Positions 1 to 10,016 are shown, counted from the stretch's first letter. The stretch is DNA of 64,000 nt from Gimesia sp. (GCF_040219335.1 NZ_JAVJSQ010000006.1:62001-126000); one strand, 5' to 3'. The notes: generated by a model from the letters alone, not told the origin. Numbers and translations: made by a program.

Positions 1-61
1 TAATACTGTGAACACCGAGGCGAGAACAGGCTACTAGAGGCCCAAAAACGAGATTTCACAC

Positions 62-2935
62 TTAACTCCCTGTAAACAGCCGCGAACTGGACCCCGTGTG
101 CTGAGTTTGCCACCAGTTCATCCAGATTTTCGCCTGCTCGCTGGGGCTGGAAACCGTCTTCAATTCTGCTGGTCGATCGGATGGGGGAACCAGTCTGCCC
201 AGGCTGCTCAAAATCTCTTCCAGAGTAGACGAGTTGCGTTCGGTCCATCCCATCTGGATCAGTGGTTCTACGAACCGCGTCTGGCCCGATTCTCCCATTT
301 CCCGTACTGCGTCCCGCCTGACCGCACTGCGGGTGTCGTTGGAGAGACGCACCAGTTCCTGCATACCCTGGAAGTCGCCCAGGTGACTCAAAGCGACCAC
401 AGTTTCAAAGCGGACACGTTGATTCGAATGGGTTAGCAGGTTCCGTAGCGATGCCGGTCGCGACGGGTTTTGTTCGTCCGTCTGGACACCGTTAATGGCG
501 ATGGGATTATGGCATTGTCCCAGGGTACGAATTGCCGCCAGTTGCACGGAGTGGTTGCTGTCATTCAACAGGGGTAAGACCCAGGGGGCATACTGGGGAA
601 TTCCGTGAGCACCAAAATACTCACAGCCCAGCACCCGAATGTCAGGCCAGTTGTGATTGATTGCCAGCAGGGCGAGCTGAGCGGCCTCTTCATAGCTGTC
701 TCGGGAGATCGATTCCATCACAATCCGCCAGACGAGCCGGTCCTGTTCCCGGGCCATCAATGTACGCAGACGTTTAACGATCACAGGATTGAGTGAAGAT
801 TTCTGTGAGCTCATAAACAGTTGCTGGGCCGCCTGACGACGGTCGGTGACATGCGAACTGTTCAACTGCTGGAGTGCGGCGTAATTTGTATCGAGTTTGG
901 GAAGCAGGTCGCTGTATACCTCATCCGGGATGGCAACCGATGTCTCCAGAATCATCTTCTCCAGCTGATTGACTTCCTCGGGTGTCAACTGGGTCAACTC
1001 CTGGAAAGCGTGTTGCCAGCCGGGAGCATCAGGGCTCTGGTTGATCAACTGTTGGAAGTAAGCCTGCAGTTCTGCGACACGTCCCTGATTCACGCGGGAT
1101 TCCTGATGGATTCCCTGCTGCATCAACTGCGTCCAGAATCCGCCGGGAAGTTGTCCCGACTGTACCAGTGACTGGATGGCGGCTGCCCGTTCTTCACGTG
1201 AGGCTTCGATGGAGATGATCCCGCCGACACCCGTCCGTTCGGTCAGCTGCAGCACACTGGCGCGGCGTGTTTTGAAGACGCCTTCCTTAATCCCTTCCAG
1301 CAGGAGTGGGATTGCCAGTTCGTCTGGCCAGTGTCGGATCGATTCAATCACGGTGAGTTGCACTTCGGTGCTGCGGTCGTTGATCAGGGACTTCAGTTGC
1401 AAAGCGGCATCAGCCGTGGGAGACTGTCCCAGACCTTCGGCGACCGCCAGGCGTACGGCAGAGGAGCTGTCATCTCTCAGGCCTGCCAGGTAAACCGGAC
1501 CCCATGAACTGAGGCCCGTCGCAGCGGCGACACGTACTGTTTCCTGGGGGCGGGTGGATTGCTGTTTCAACATGCGGAGGGCAGAGTCGCTGCCCAGCAG
1601 TCCCAGGTTTCTGATTGCTTTGTTCTGCACCAGCAGATCAGCGTCTTTGAGTTGTGCGGTCAGGATAGCTTCGGCGTCGGGATGACGAACCACGGCCGCC
1701 CAGTAGCCGAAGTTCCAGCGAATGATGGCATCCGGATCCCAGCGAACCTGCATGATATTCTCAGGCCAGGCAGAAGACTGGTAAGGACGCGGTTGTTGTG
1801 AGGCTGCACTGCGATGGGAAAACTGATCCGGTTCTGCATAGAACCAGAGACCGTGCATGATACAGCCTTCCAGGGCAGCCCGGCGGAGTTCTTTAGGGGG
1901 TAACGCGCTGCTGTCAGCAATGTCCATCGACTGATTCATGGATATGATTTGTGCAGGCGGCATGAAACGCGACAGGCTGCGATACAGTTCCCCCCGCAGT
2001 TTGAGAGAAATGTCAGGACGCGAAAGCAGTTGGGTCAGGCGTTGCTTAGTCCCAATAGGCAGCGCGTCTGCATGTGCCAGCACAAGTGAGAGACCATTGA
2101 GTGCAGCGAGTCGTATGCCTGGCGAAACGCTGGCTTTCTGTTTCTTGTCAGATTTTGATTCGGAGTCCGAACGCTTATCCGCTTCACAGACCAGCTCCTC
2201 CAGCGTCGGAATGGTGTCGGCCGCAGTCCGGGGGGCCAGTGTGGCCCAGAGGATGGTTGCGTTCCAGCCTGCCAGTGTATCATGTGCGGCCAGTTGTTGC
2301 AGGGCGGCAATTTTCTGTGAATTATGCGTCGGTTCGCTGTCTTCTTCCCGGTGGAAGAAGTCGTGCAGGGCATTGAACGACCAGCTCTCTGTAGCTGACT
2401 TGTTTTTGGAAGCAGTCGGTTTCTCTGTCCCAGCTGATTTCTCTGGTGTGGTATCGTCTGCGACCTGTTCTGCTTTTGCTGACTTATCAGTCGTTTCGAC
2501 AGCTTGCGCGACCTGCTGTAGAGGAGAGCTGTCCTGTTTGACGCCAAACAGCCAGCGATGGTTGTGTGGTGTAGAGAGCTCCGTTGTTTTCAAATCGTGA
2601 AGCGTTTTCCATTCGTCGTACGGAGACCAGTGATGGTTTTTGACCCACAGATCCTGGGAGAGATAAACGTTTAAGCCTTCCAGTTCGGCGGGGATCTCTG
2701 GTTTGAAGGTTTCTACCTCTTTGAAGGCAGTCACGACCGGTGTTTCGCTGACGTTCTGTAACAGACTTTTCTGACATCCAGAGAGTGCCGCGCAGACCAG
2801 AAGCGGGAGAGTCCACGACAGCCATTTTTGATGACTTCGACGAACCTCTGACACTCGGGCTAAATTGATTCCGCAGGGGGAAGCAGATTTCATGCGCGAA
2901 ACAGATCGGTAGGTTGGGATATGAGTACGATTCAC
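62..2935 (-). CDS. HEAT-repeat lipoprotein
   Basis: This encodes a 957-residue protein of unknown specific function. A positively charged N-terminus and hydrophobic stretch end in a lipobox-like L-S-G-C with Cys54, so it is probably a lipoprotein anchored facing the periplasm. Residues about 145-195 are Ser/Glu/Lys-rich and look disordered. From about residue 270 to the C-terminus there are repeated helical pairs of HEAT type (for example AAATGLSSW and AAIRTLGQC), consistent with a protein-binding scaffold. The listed start is a GTG without a clear ribosome site. An ATG 15 codons downstream (2890) also keeps the signal, so the start is uncertain. It is divergent from the esterase gene at 3230. 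Family placement is confident; the role is unknown. Confidence 0.85.
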   Translation of the reverse strand: MNRTHIPTYRSVSRMKSASPCGINLARVSEVRRSHQKWLSWTLPLLVCAALSGCQKSLLQNVSETPVVTAFKEVETFKPEIPAELEGLNVYLSQDLWVKNHHWSPYDEWKTLHDLKTTELSTPHNHRWLFGVKQDSSPLQQVAQAVETTDKSAKAEQVADDTTPEKSAGTEKPTASKNKSATESWSFNALHDFFHREEDSEPTHNSQKIAALQQLAAHDTLAGWNATILWATLAPRTAADTIPTLEELVCEADKRSDSESKSDKKQKASVSPGIRLAALNGLSLVLAHADALPIGTKQRLTQLLSRPDISLKLRGELYRSLSRFMPPAQIISMNQSMDIADSSALPPKELRRAALEGCIMHGLWFYAEPDQFSHRSAASQQPRPYQSSAWPENIMQVRWDPDAIIRWNFGYWAAVVRHPDAEAILTAQLKDADLLVQNKAIRNLGLLGSDSALRMLKQQSTRPQETVRVAAATGLSSWGPVYLAGLRDDSSSAVRLAVAEGLGQSPTADAALQLKSLINDRSTEVQLTVIESIRHWPDELAIPLLLEGIKEGVFKTRRASVLQLTERTGVGGIISIEASREERAAAIQSLVQSGQLPGGFWTQLMQQGIHQESRVNQGRVAELQAYFQQLINQSPDAPGWQHAFQELTQLTPEEVNQLEKMILETSVAIPDEVYSDLLPKLDTNYAALQQLNSSHVTDRRQAAQQLFMSSQKSSLNPVIVKRLRTLMAREQDRLVWRIVMESISRDSYEEAAQLALLAINHNWPDIRVLGCEYFGAHGIPQYAPWVLPLLNDSNHSVQLAAIRTLGQCHNPIAINGVQTDEQNPSRPASLRNLLTHSNQRVRFETVVALSHLGDFQGMQELVRLSNDTRSAVRRDAVREMGESGQTRFVEPLIQMGWTERNSSTLEEILSSLGRLVPPSDRPAELKTVSSPSEQAKIWMNWWQTQHTGSSSRLFTGS

Positions 2936-3229
2936 TTCTGGAACAGAAGCGGGAGTTGAGGACCGAACAATAACAGATGACTGAATTTAGGTGAAGAGCA
3001 GTCTCCATTGTCTGGTCGCTGCGAAGGTCGCTGTTCGAGGAACTGAAATTGTTAAAATGGGATGAGCTGTTGTTTGTGGAGGCTGTGTATATTTCCTGAT
3101 TTGACGGCAGGGCAGTCCCTGTTTCGCGTCCATGGTTCGCTTGCGGAGAGACTGCGGGTATGTCATGCTCAGGATCTATCTTGCTTAACTTCTCAAAACC
3201 ACAAATCAGGATACGGAGAGAAAAGACCT

Positions 3230-4039
3230 ATGTTGCGAAAAATGTTACCAGGAGCATTGGCACTGCTCATGCTGCTGAGCGGGGCTTCCATCCAGGCGGA
3301 AGAAAAAGCACAGTCGGGCAAGCAGGGTGCTGCAGAGCTCAAAACCACGATTCCGGTCAACATGGATTACCTGATCTATCTGCCCGAGAATTATGATGAG
3401 AAAGAAAAGTGGCCCTTAATGCTGTTTCTGCACGGTGCCGGTGAGCGGGGAGATAATCTGGATCTGGTGACGGTCCACGGTCCTCCTAAGCTGATCAAGA
3501 ACGGAAAGCAGTTCCCCTTCATCGTGGTTTCTCCCCAGTGTCCTGACGAGCAACTCTGGCAGCCGGTGGAACTGACGGCTCTGTTGAATGACATTGAAAA
3601 GAAGTACAAGGTCGACAAAGACCGGATTTATGTAACGGGCCTGAGTATGGGAGGTTTCGGTACCTGGTCCCTGGCCGCCTACACCCCTTACCGGTTCGCC
3701 GCCCTGGTGCCGATTTGCGGCGGTGGTGAAAAGTTCTGGGTCAAGAAAATCAAACACGTTCCCATCTGGGTTTTCCATGGTGCCAAAGATGGCGCTGTGC
3801 CGCTGGATCGTTCGCAGACCCTGGTCGATGTGCTCAAGAAAGAAAAGGCCGATGTTTCGTTTACGATCTATCCGGAAGCCGGACACGATTCCTGGACGGA
3901 AACCTACAACAACCCGGAGGTTTACGAATGGCTGCTGAAGCAGAAACGCAAGCCCGAAAAGGAAGTCAGAGCCGCGGAAGCCAAAGCAGAAGCGGAGCGC
4001 AAAGCAAAGCGTGAAGCAGCGAAAAAGAAGAAGCAGTAA
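3230..4039 (+). CDS. Secreted alpha/beta-hydrolase (prolyl-oligopeptidase/esterase-like)
   Basis: A 269-residue exported hydrolase. I chose the ATG at 3230 because a GGAGAG ribosome site lies about 10 bases upstream and the protein then starts with a clean signal peptide ending near SIQA; the longer reading from 3062 adds a non-signal extension. The alpha/beta-hydrolase core shows an oxyanion-type LFLHGAGERG segment (about 65-74), nucleophile elbow GLSMGG (Ser139), Asp187 in HGAKDGAVP and His219 in EAGHDSW, a complete catalytic triad. The C-terminal 35 residues are Lys/Ala/Glu-rich and probably helical. The family includes feruloyl and acetyl esterases and peptidases; the substrate cannot be told from the sequence. 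Confidence 0.88.
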   Translation: MLRKMLPGALALLMLLSGASIQAEEKAQSGKQGAAELKTTIPVNMDYLIYLPENYDEKEKWPLMLFLHGAGERGDNLDLVTVHGPPKLIKNGKQFPFIVVSPQCPDEQLWQPVELTALLNDIEKKYKVDKDRIYVTGLSMGGFGTWSLAAYTPYRFAALVPICGGGEKFWVKKIKHVPIWVFHGAKDGAVPLDRSQTLVDVLKKEKADVSFTIYPEAGHDSWTETYNNPEVYEWLLKQKRKPEKEVRAAEAKAEAERKAKREAAKKKKQ

Positions 4040-4056
4040 TCACGATCAGTGAATCG

Positions 4057-4082
4057 GGTTGACGTAGACTGCTGCGTCAACC
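4057..4082. terminator. Hairpin between convergent genes
   Basis: GGTTGACG (4057-4064) and CGTCAACC (4075-4082) form a perfect 8-bp stem with a 10-base loop, between the convergent esterase and ABC ATPase genes. No strong T-run follows on either strand, so termination function is only inferred from position. Confidence 0.4.
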
Positions 4083-4102
4083 TGACCGCTGAAACAGATG
4101 AT

Positions 4103-5029
4103 TTATTGAACGAGACCTTTGGTCAGTTCCATGAAGGCGGTTTCCAGGTTGATTTCCTCTTCGCGGAACAATTTGAGCTGGAAGCCTTCCCCGATCAGCA
4201 ATGATGGAATGAAGGTGTAATCCTTCACATCATTCTGCAGCGTCACCAGCATCTCACCTTTCTTGATTTCCAGTTCGGAAACCTGAGAATGTTTTTCCAG
4301 CAGGGCAGCTGCCTTGTCGGTGTTCTCGGTTACCGCGACATGCAGCAGGATCCGCTGACGTGCTTTCTTCATGACCTCATCGACATTGTCGTCGACGATC
4401 AGGTTTCCTTTTTCGATCATGCCGACCCGCGTACAGACGTCTGCCAGTTCGGGCAGAATGTGACTGGAAACGATCACGGTTTTCTTCATCTCCCCCAGTC
4501 GTTTGAGCAGATTGCGGATCTCAATACGGGCACGGGGGTCGAGACCACTGGCAGGTTCATCAAGCAGCAGTACCTGCGGTTCATGCAACAGCACGCGTGC
4601 CAGCCCGATTCGCTGAGTCTGACCGCGGGACAGCTGATTGACCATGGCGTCCCGTTTGAAGGTCATATCGACCAGTTCCAGTTTCTCTTCGCAGACCTTG
4701 CGGCGCTGCGGCCCTTTGATGCGATACGCGGAAGCGAAAAACTCGAGGTATTCGATCACGGTCATGTCGTCATAGACGCCGAAGAAGTCGGGCATGAAGC
4801 CGACCAGACGACGGATTTCTTCGGGATGCGTATAGATTGATTTCCCGCAGACGTAGGCTTCGCCATAGTCCGGACTGAGCAACGTGGCGATCATCCGCAT
4901 GGTCGTGGTTTTGCCGGAACCGTTGGGGCCGATAAAACCGAAGACATCACCTTCACCCAGGTTCAGATTGATATTATTCACGGCAACCAGGTTGCCGTAG
5001 CGTTTGGTTAAATTACGTGTTTCAATCAC
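4103..5029 (-). CDS. ABC transporter ATP-binding protein
   Basis: A 308-residue cytoplasmic ATPase subunit of an ABC-2-type exporter, inferred from family resemblance. Visible motifs are Walker A GPNGSGKT (34-41), the signature LSRGQ (133-137), Walker B VLLLDEP (153-159), the SGLDP D-loop and the switch histidine in SSHILPE. The C-terminal about 90 residues are the extension common in drug- or polymer-export ATPases. Its ATG overlaps the stop of the upstream 773-residue membrane protein (ATGA at 5026-5029), so the two are translationally coupled. No canonical ABC-2 permease lies in the window, so the partner may be the coupled protein or be encoded elsewhere. Confidence 0.93.
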   Translation of the reverse strand: MIETRNLTKRYGNLVAVNNINLNLGEGDVFGFIGPNGSGKTTTMRMIATLLSPDYGEAYVCGKSIYTHPEEIRRLVGFMPDFFGVYDDMTVIEYLEFFASAYRIKGPQRRKVCEEKLELVDMTFKRDAMVNQLSRGQTQRIGLARVLLHEPQVLLLDEPASGLDPRARIEIRNLLKRLGEMKKTVIVSSHILPELADVCTRVGMIEKGNLIVDDNVDEVMKKARQRILLHVAVTENTDKAAALLEKHSQVSELEIKKGEMLVTLQNDVKDYTFIPSLLIGEGFQLKLFREEEINLETAFMELTKGLVQ

Positions 5030-7347
5030 TCTTGATCACTCCCGGTAGGTGTGTCCTGCTGCTGGGGCAGTTCTTCTTTTTCTTTGTTCTCTTTTTCGTC
5101 CAGCGAAGGTAACTCGTATTGAATTTCCCGCGAGCGTTTCACGGAGATTACGACACGCAGATAGGTGTCCTGCTGATCCTGGGGCAGCTCAGTGTCGTCC
5201 AGCTTTACCTGGCTGAGGGGCTGATCCAGTCGAGCGAACAGCACTGCTCGTCCCAGCCGCAACTGTTCGGTGAGATCCAGTTGCTCGGCGGCGATATTGG
5301 AGAGCCCTGTGTAGCCGAACCCCCCTGAGCTTTCGTGGAACGTCAGAATCTTCAGGATCTGATAGGCGTTTTTGGAGAAGGCATCGTATTCTGTCTGCTC
5401 GGTAACCACATTACCCGGGTTAGCGCCGCGGGCGGCGATCCGTCGCGAGACCGACCCGGTGAGGTAGCCTTTGATATTGCGCGATTCGACCAATGGGCCG
5501 TTGATGTCCCAGGCCTGGTCGGCAGGTATATATGAGTCTTCCAGCTGTTCCGGATTCACGAGAGGCAGATAAATCCGATTGCCATACGCCAGCACCCAGT
5601 CCTTCAGAGGACCGGAAAAATGATGCGTCAGATTCCCGGAGAGCTGCCCCAGGCTGTTCCCTGTCAGATCCGAAGTGAGCAGGTCTGGCTGCTGCTGTGA
5701 CCAGTCTCCCAGCAGACTCTTGGTGCCCCATTTCAGCAGAGGCAGATTTTTAATTTCGGTGGAATCCGGAGTGAACGCATACGTGGGTCCGGTAATCGTT
5801 CCTTCGGCAGAGCGATACATGCCGGCAAACGTGGTTTCCGGCAGTCCATTCCAGCAGAGGTGTGTCGGAAACTTGTCAGACTGGGCTGTGGTTGTGGGAA
5901 TATCAGACATCACCTGAACCTGGTAACGCCGCGTTTCCGGGCTGTAGAGATTCAGGTAAAACCGCCCGCGGAGTTGCCCGGTGGTGGCATCGTAGTCTGT
6001 CAGATTCAATTGAGTCGAATGCAACTGGGAGCCGTTGTTCTGTTGCGCGGTCAACACACCCCAGCCGGCAGCCAGCAGAACCATTGTTGGAAAAGTGAAC
6101 CAGGTGATATGCGGTTTCTTCAGGATCCGATGCACGACCAGGTAATCGAGGGGGCCGATAATCAGCAGGTAGACCAGAATCAATCCCATGACCCACCAGT
6201 GTGAAGCACGGTTGATACCCAGAAAATTCTGCTGTGAATGAAACATCTGTGTTTCGAGCTCGGATATTCCAGTCTGTGAAATCCGTTTGCCCAGCTCGGC
6301 ATTTTTACTGCGCGTGGCGGTGACTTGATTGCCACGGAGTGCCAGTTTGGGGCAGAGGTTTTCCAACCCGTCCCAGCCAGACAGCGGGCTGGTATTCAGA
6401 TCCAGTGCCAGGAATGTGACCACACCCAGTCCGTAAGGAACACGGACAAGTAGCGGACCATCCAGCGATGTGGCCAGCACTTCGCCGGCGTCAATTTGAA
6501 TGCGAGAAGCAGTGGCGACACCGCGAATTCGCGAGCGGACGGTTGCGTACAGTTCGATGCTGCTCAGCTCACGTACGCGGCTGGTTCCCAGAATCTTGAC
6601 CGGAATCCATTTGGCGAAATCACTCTGCTGGTACGCCTCCTGATCAGTACCCACGCAGATCACCAGGTGACCGCCGCTAGCAACCCAGTCACGAATCGCT
6701 CTGTTTTTCACACCACCCACACTGTAGTCGCTGTCGACAATCAGAGTGTCAAGGGTGTCGTAGCCATAGGCGTCTTCGGGCAAGAGTGCCTGGTCGGAAA
6801 TCTGAACGCTGTACTGATCCAGATTTGGGTCGAGTGTCTCCAGTTCTGTTTCAGAAATCGTGTTGTATCCAGCTACCTCTCCGATGGTTGCCCAGAGCTC
6901 TACTGACTGTTTGATTCCCATGCCTGCGAATTGATTTTGGGCAGACCGGGGTGTGTAAGCGAACTCCTGCAGGACCGTTTGGGATTTCGCTTCTTTCAAT
7001 CGGATCCGTAAGGGGCAGTCCAGCAGACCTGCTTTGAACAGGGAGCGTAACTGGTACTCACCTGGTTGCGGACATTCAAAAACCTGCGAGGGGACTTCCG
7101 TCGGGTTTCCGTCCGGGGAGAGGGCGGTAACCGTGAATTGCAGACTGGTGGCTTTTTTCGTCGCGACTTTGAGCGTCACAGGAACCCAGCGTCCCACTTT
7201 GTAGATGCCGTCAAAACCGACCTGGACCTGCTCGACTTCAACAGCACCAGACTGCTCCGCTGCAGGCGACAGGGAAGGCTGCGTCCAGAACAGCAGTATC
7301 AGCAGCATGGAAATGAGTGGAGTTCGGAATACGAGAGGTGATTTCAT
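5026..7347 (-). CDS. Large membrane protein coupled to ABC ATPase
   Basis: A 773-residue protein with an N-terminal signal peptide (hydrophobic core LISMLLILLFW), a periplasmic-type beta-rich region, a central segment resembling a glutamine-amidotransferase-like or Rossmann fold (LDTLIVDSDYSVGG and GGHLVICVG, about 205-235), and two membrane helices near residues 385-440. A further extracytoplasmic domain and an acidic, Gln-rich tail follow. The overall arrangement recalls accessory proteins encoded beside planctomycete ABC-2 systems. It ends overlapping the ABC ATPase start, implying one transcript and a shared function. The biochemical role is not recognised. Confidence 0.75.
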   Translation of the reverse strand: MKSPLVFRTPLISMLLILLFWTQPSLSPAAEQSGAVEVEQVQVGFDGIYKVGRWVPVTLKVATKKATSLQFTVTALSPDGNPTEVPSQVFECPQPGEYQLRSLFKAGLLDCPLRIRLKEAKSQTVLQEFAYTPRSAQNQFAGMGIKQSVELWATIGEVAGYNTISETELETLDPNLDQYSVQISDQALLPEDAYGYDTLDTLIVDSDYSVGGVKNRAIRDWVASGGHLVICVGTDQEAYQQSDFAKWIPVKILGTSRVRELSSIELYATVRSRIRGVATASRIQIDAGEVLATSLDGPLLVRVPYGLGVVTFLALDLNTSPLSGWDGLENLCPKLALRGNQVTATRSKNAELGKRISQTGISELETQMFHSQQNFLGINRASHWWVMGLILVYLLIIGPLDYLVVHRILKKPHITWFTFPTMVLLAAGWGVLTAQQNNGSQLHSTQLNLTDYDATTGQLRGRFYLNLYSPETRRYQVQVMSDIPTTTAQSDKFPTHLCWNGLPETTFAGMYRSAEGTITGPTYAFTPDSTEIKNLPLLKWGTKSLLGDWSQQQPDLLTSDLTGNSLGQLSGNLTHHFSGPLKDWVLAYGNRIYLPLVNPEQLEDSYIPADQAWDINGPLVESRNIKGYLTGSVSRRIAARGANPGNVVTEQTEYDAFSKNAYQILKILTFHESSGGFGYTGLSNIAAEQLDLTEQLRLGRAVLFARLDQPLSQVKLDDTELPQDQQDTYLRVVISVKRSREIQYELPSLDEKENKEKEELPQQQDTPTGSDQE

Positions 7348-7548
7348 GCTATCTTAATTCTGTCCCCGGAAGCCGGGACAGAGGCCCGAAAACAGTTCTG
7401 GTAATGGATTTGAGTCGTCTGAAGAACTCAAAAGTCAATTGGAATGTATCACGTGAATTCGCTGTTGTTATTATGTCCTGAGTGGAGATCAGTCTCAATA
7501 CAAGGCCTTGACAAATAAAGGGTTTCCGAGGATTAACCTGTTCTTCAC

Positions 7549-8289
7549 TCAAAGACTGCTCGTCAGATCAGCAAGCAGACTGCCAAATTTGTCCAGTGCG
7601 GGCTGTGGGATGGTGTGTGGACCCACGAATTCCGTGAAATCGACTGCATAATCCCGCTGTTCCAGCATCTCCTTCAGCCAGATCGCCCCATCGAAAGGCA
7701 GAATCGGGTCCTGAGTGCCATGGCTCTGCTGAACGGGAAACCGGGCTGATTGATCCGCCAGAGCACCCCAGCGTTCTTCACAAAGCAGAGTGCCTGACCA
7801 GATCGCCAGTGCGGCTGGGGGCTCGGGTAACTGCAGAGCCACTTCAGTGGATACCATTGAACCCTGTGAAAACCCGGCAAGCACACACTGAGACAGTGGG
7901 ACGCCTGTTTCCTGCAGCAGTGCATCAAGCATCGCGCGATACTGTTGACCCGCTTCCAGCAGTCCATCCGGAGTCTGACCGCGCTGATCCCGGATTTTTC
8001 CGGTTGCGATTGCTTCATTCAGAGCGGCGACATCCAGCATCCACCAGGCACGTCCACCGGGGATTCCCATCTCAATCAGAGAGAGGGGGGCTGCGGGAAA
8101 GACGAATTGAACTTTGTCCGCGAGTTCCGCATTCTGTCGAAGAATTTCCGGACCCAGGGGAACCAGGTCGTCGCCAGGGGCACCAAAACCGTGTGAGACG
8201 ACCGCGATGATTTGAGGTTTCGTCTCAGCGGGAAGCTGATCATAGATCTGGCAGCTGAGAGGACCGAAGGTACGCGTTGTGAGAGCCAT
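7549..8289 (-). CDS. Phospholipase/carboxylesterase-family serine hydrolase
   Basis: A 246-residue cytoplasmic alpha/beta-hydrolase of the phospholipase/carboxylesterase (PF02230-like) family, close to the usual length. The catalytic triad is readable: Ser141 in AGFSQGS, Asp194 in GTQDPILP and His225 in VGPHTIP. HGFGAPGDD near residue 33 matches the family's oxyanion region. There is no signal peptide. It likely hydrolyses small carboxylic esters or acyl-thioesters, but the substrate is not determinable. It stands alone, about 200 bases upstream of the membrane-protein/ABC pair on the same strand. Confidence 0.9.
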   Translation of the reverse strand: MALTTRTFGPLSCQIYDQLPAETKPQIIAVVSHGFGAPGDDLVPLGPEILRQNAELADKVQFVFPAAPLSLIEMGIPGGRAWWMLDVAALNEAIATGKIRDQRGQTPDGLLEAGQQYRAMLDALLQETGVPLSQCVLAGFSQGSMVSTEVALQLPEPPAALAIWSGTLLCEERWGALADQSARFPVQQSHGTQDPILPFDGAIWLKEMLEQRDYAVDFTEFVGPHTIPQPALDKFGSLLADLTSSL

Positions 8290-8646
8290 GAGATTACCGT
8301 CGATTCAGTATGAAAACGCTAAAAGAGTTATGAGTTATTGATTTACAGCACTGATTGTGTCTGCGCAGAGCCATTTTATCAATCGCGCAGCCAGCCGTCT
8401 GAATCAATTTGTGACGATTGTCATCGAAACCGCACCACTCTGTCGTCATCTGGTAGCGGCTGTGATGAGCTCTCAAAGAAACGGGTATGATTAAAACCCT
8501 GCAAATTCAAGAGTTACTGTAGATCTGAAGCTTATCTACTCATTCTGGAACATGGTTTGCGACCTTCCTGATGCACGCACACTGATTGATGCAGGAGTAT
8601 GCCAGGGGGATCAGACTCTCTGGCATCTGATCGAAGGAGAATCACG
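8290..8646. other. Intergenic region, nothing recognised
   Basis: This 357-base spacer separates two divergent genes and presumably carries both promoters. Only a GAAGGAGA ribosome site at 8633-8640 for the downstream gene is clear. The short minus-strand reading frame at 8294-8476 has no coding features. Confidence 0.5.
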
Positions 8647-9438
8647 ATGTTTCAGCGCACCAGACAATTCGGCCTGATAGTTCTATTACTGGGACTGTGG
8701 TTCATGCAGGAGAGGGGCCTGTATGCCCAGTCGCCGGGGCCGGAAGTGTTGGGAAGCCAGTTGAATCGTGATTCGTTTCAGCTTTGCCGGGAAATCCGCA
8801 GCCGGTTTCGGGGGATTCGTGGACAGCGCATGTACTATTCGAAGGCACGTGAGATCCATGCGCTGGCGGATGACATTCAGCGGATGATCATCCTGAAGGC
8901 ACCCGTCCAGGGGATGGATCAGGCACTGGTCGATCTGGAACTGCTGGTTACGGATCTGGAGCAGACGCTGAAATCGGCCCGGTTACCGGTCCTGACCAGT
9001 CCGGTAATCAAACCGACCGGACCGAACGGATATGTCTTCTACGGCGGCAACGGATATCCGGATCCCTGTTTTCGCTGTCAGGGATTTCCTTACCAGATGC
9101 TTCCGGAACAGAGCCTCAAGGAAGTCTACGGAACCTTGCAGGGGATGCAGTTTTCAATTCGACAGTTACAGGCTCATTATGCACCTCCTGTTTCGGTGCC
9201 GGGGAAACGGACGTTTCCGGCGCCGGTGCCAGGAACCGACTCAGATCTGCAACCTGAGTTTCCTGCCAACCGGACACCGCAGCGGTCCCAACCGCTCCAG
9301 CCACGTCAGCCAGAGCGCGATTCCGACTGGAAGCCGTCTCGGAAGACCGCACCGGTGTTTCCTGCTCCGCAGCAGAAATCCACACCACCGGCTCTGGAAG
9401 GACCCGAATTTCTGCCACCACTGCCGATGCCGGAATAA
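8647..9438 (+). CDS. Secreted protein of unknown function, Pro-rich C-terminus
   Basis: A 263-residue protein. The ATG at 8647 follows a strong GAAGGAGA site and opens a signal peptide (core LIVLLLGLWF, cleavage near YAQ). Residues about 30-115 look helical and include a Leu-rich heptad-like stretch. A Gly/Tyr/Pro-rich segment follows (about 130-160) with two cysteines in PCFRC. The last 80 residues are rich in Pro, Arg, Gln and Ser and are probably disordered. I do not recognise the family. It precedes the thioesterase-like gene on the same strand at about 110 bases, a possible but unproven operon. Confidence 0.7.
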   Translation: MFQRTRQFGLIVLLLGLWFMQERGLYAQSPGPEVLGSQLNRDSFQLCREIRSRFRGIRGQRMYYSKAREIHALADDIQRMIILKAPVQGMDQALVDLELLVTDLEQTLKSARLPVLTSPVIKPTGPNGYVFYGGNGYPDPCFRCQGFPYQMLPEQSLKEVYGTLQGMQFSIRQLQAHYAPPVSVPGKRTFPAPVPGTDSDLQPEFPANRTPQRSQPLQPRQPERDSDWKPSRKTAPVFPAPQQKSTPPALEGPEFLPPLPMPE

Positions 9439-9548
9439 GGATCTGTACTTCAGCCAGAGTGGATATGAATTTTCAGCCACTTGTCTTTTCGGAGAGGATG
9501 CGTCAACATGTTCCTGACTGACGTGACGTTTAATCAGGAACGGGAAGT

Positions 9549-10010
9549 ATGCTTGACTATGATGCTGAGGAAGTGACCGCTTATTTGCATGAGCATATTC
9601 CAATCACCCGCGCCATGCAGCTGGAAGTCATGCCTCCTGAACCGGATCGCCTGCGGCTGCTGGCCCGGTTGAAGCCGAACCTGAATCACCAGGAGACCGC
9701 CTTTGGAGGCAGTATTGCCAGTCTCGGAATCCTGGCCGGCTGGACCCTGATCCATCTGCGTCTGCACTGCGAGGAACGCAGATATAAAATCGTGATTCAC
9801 AAAAGTGAAATTGAGTTCCAGCGCCCCATCGAGGCCGACTTTGAAGGGGCATGCCTGTTCCCGGAGGAGCCCGTATGGGAAACGTTCCTGGCGTCTCTGC
9901 AACGGAAAGGCAGAGCCCGGATAGAACTTAACCCCCAGGTAATGGTCAACGGCAAGGTTGCCGCGACCATTAAGGGGAACTTCGTTATTCGGGAATTGTC
10001 AGGCGTCTGA
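9549..10010 (+). CDS. Thioesterase-like hotdog protein (YiiD C-terminal type)
   Basis: A 153-residue cytoplasmic protein resembling the putative thioesterase domain found at the C-terminus of YiiD. The N-terminus LHEHIPITRAMQLEV is typical of that group, followed by NHQETAFGGSIASLGILAGW, which fits the hotdog-helix region. The end (RIELNPQVMVNGKVAATIKGNF) fits the last beta strands. The start is supported by a purine-rich AGGAACGGGAAGT upstream. The expected activity is acyl-CoA or acyl-ACP hydrolysis, inferred from family only. Confidence 0.75.
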   Translation: MLDYDAEEVTAYLHEHIPITRAMQLEVMPPEPDRLRLLARLKPNLNHQETAFGGSIASLGILAGWTLIHLRLHCEERRYKIVIHKSEIEFQRPIEADFEGACLFPEEPVWETFLASLQRKGRARIELNPQVMVNGKVAATIKGNFVIRELSGV

Positions 10011-10016
10011 AACCCC

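Noticed and set aside
7349-7552. 67-codon minus-strand frame starting at the end of the carboxylesterase gene
   Set aside because: It has no family resemblance or ribosome site, and the start overlap is by chance.
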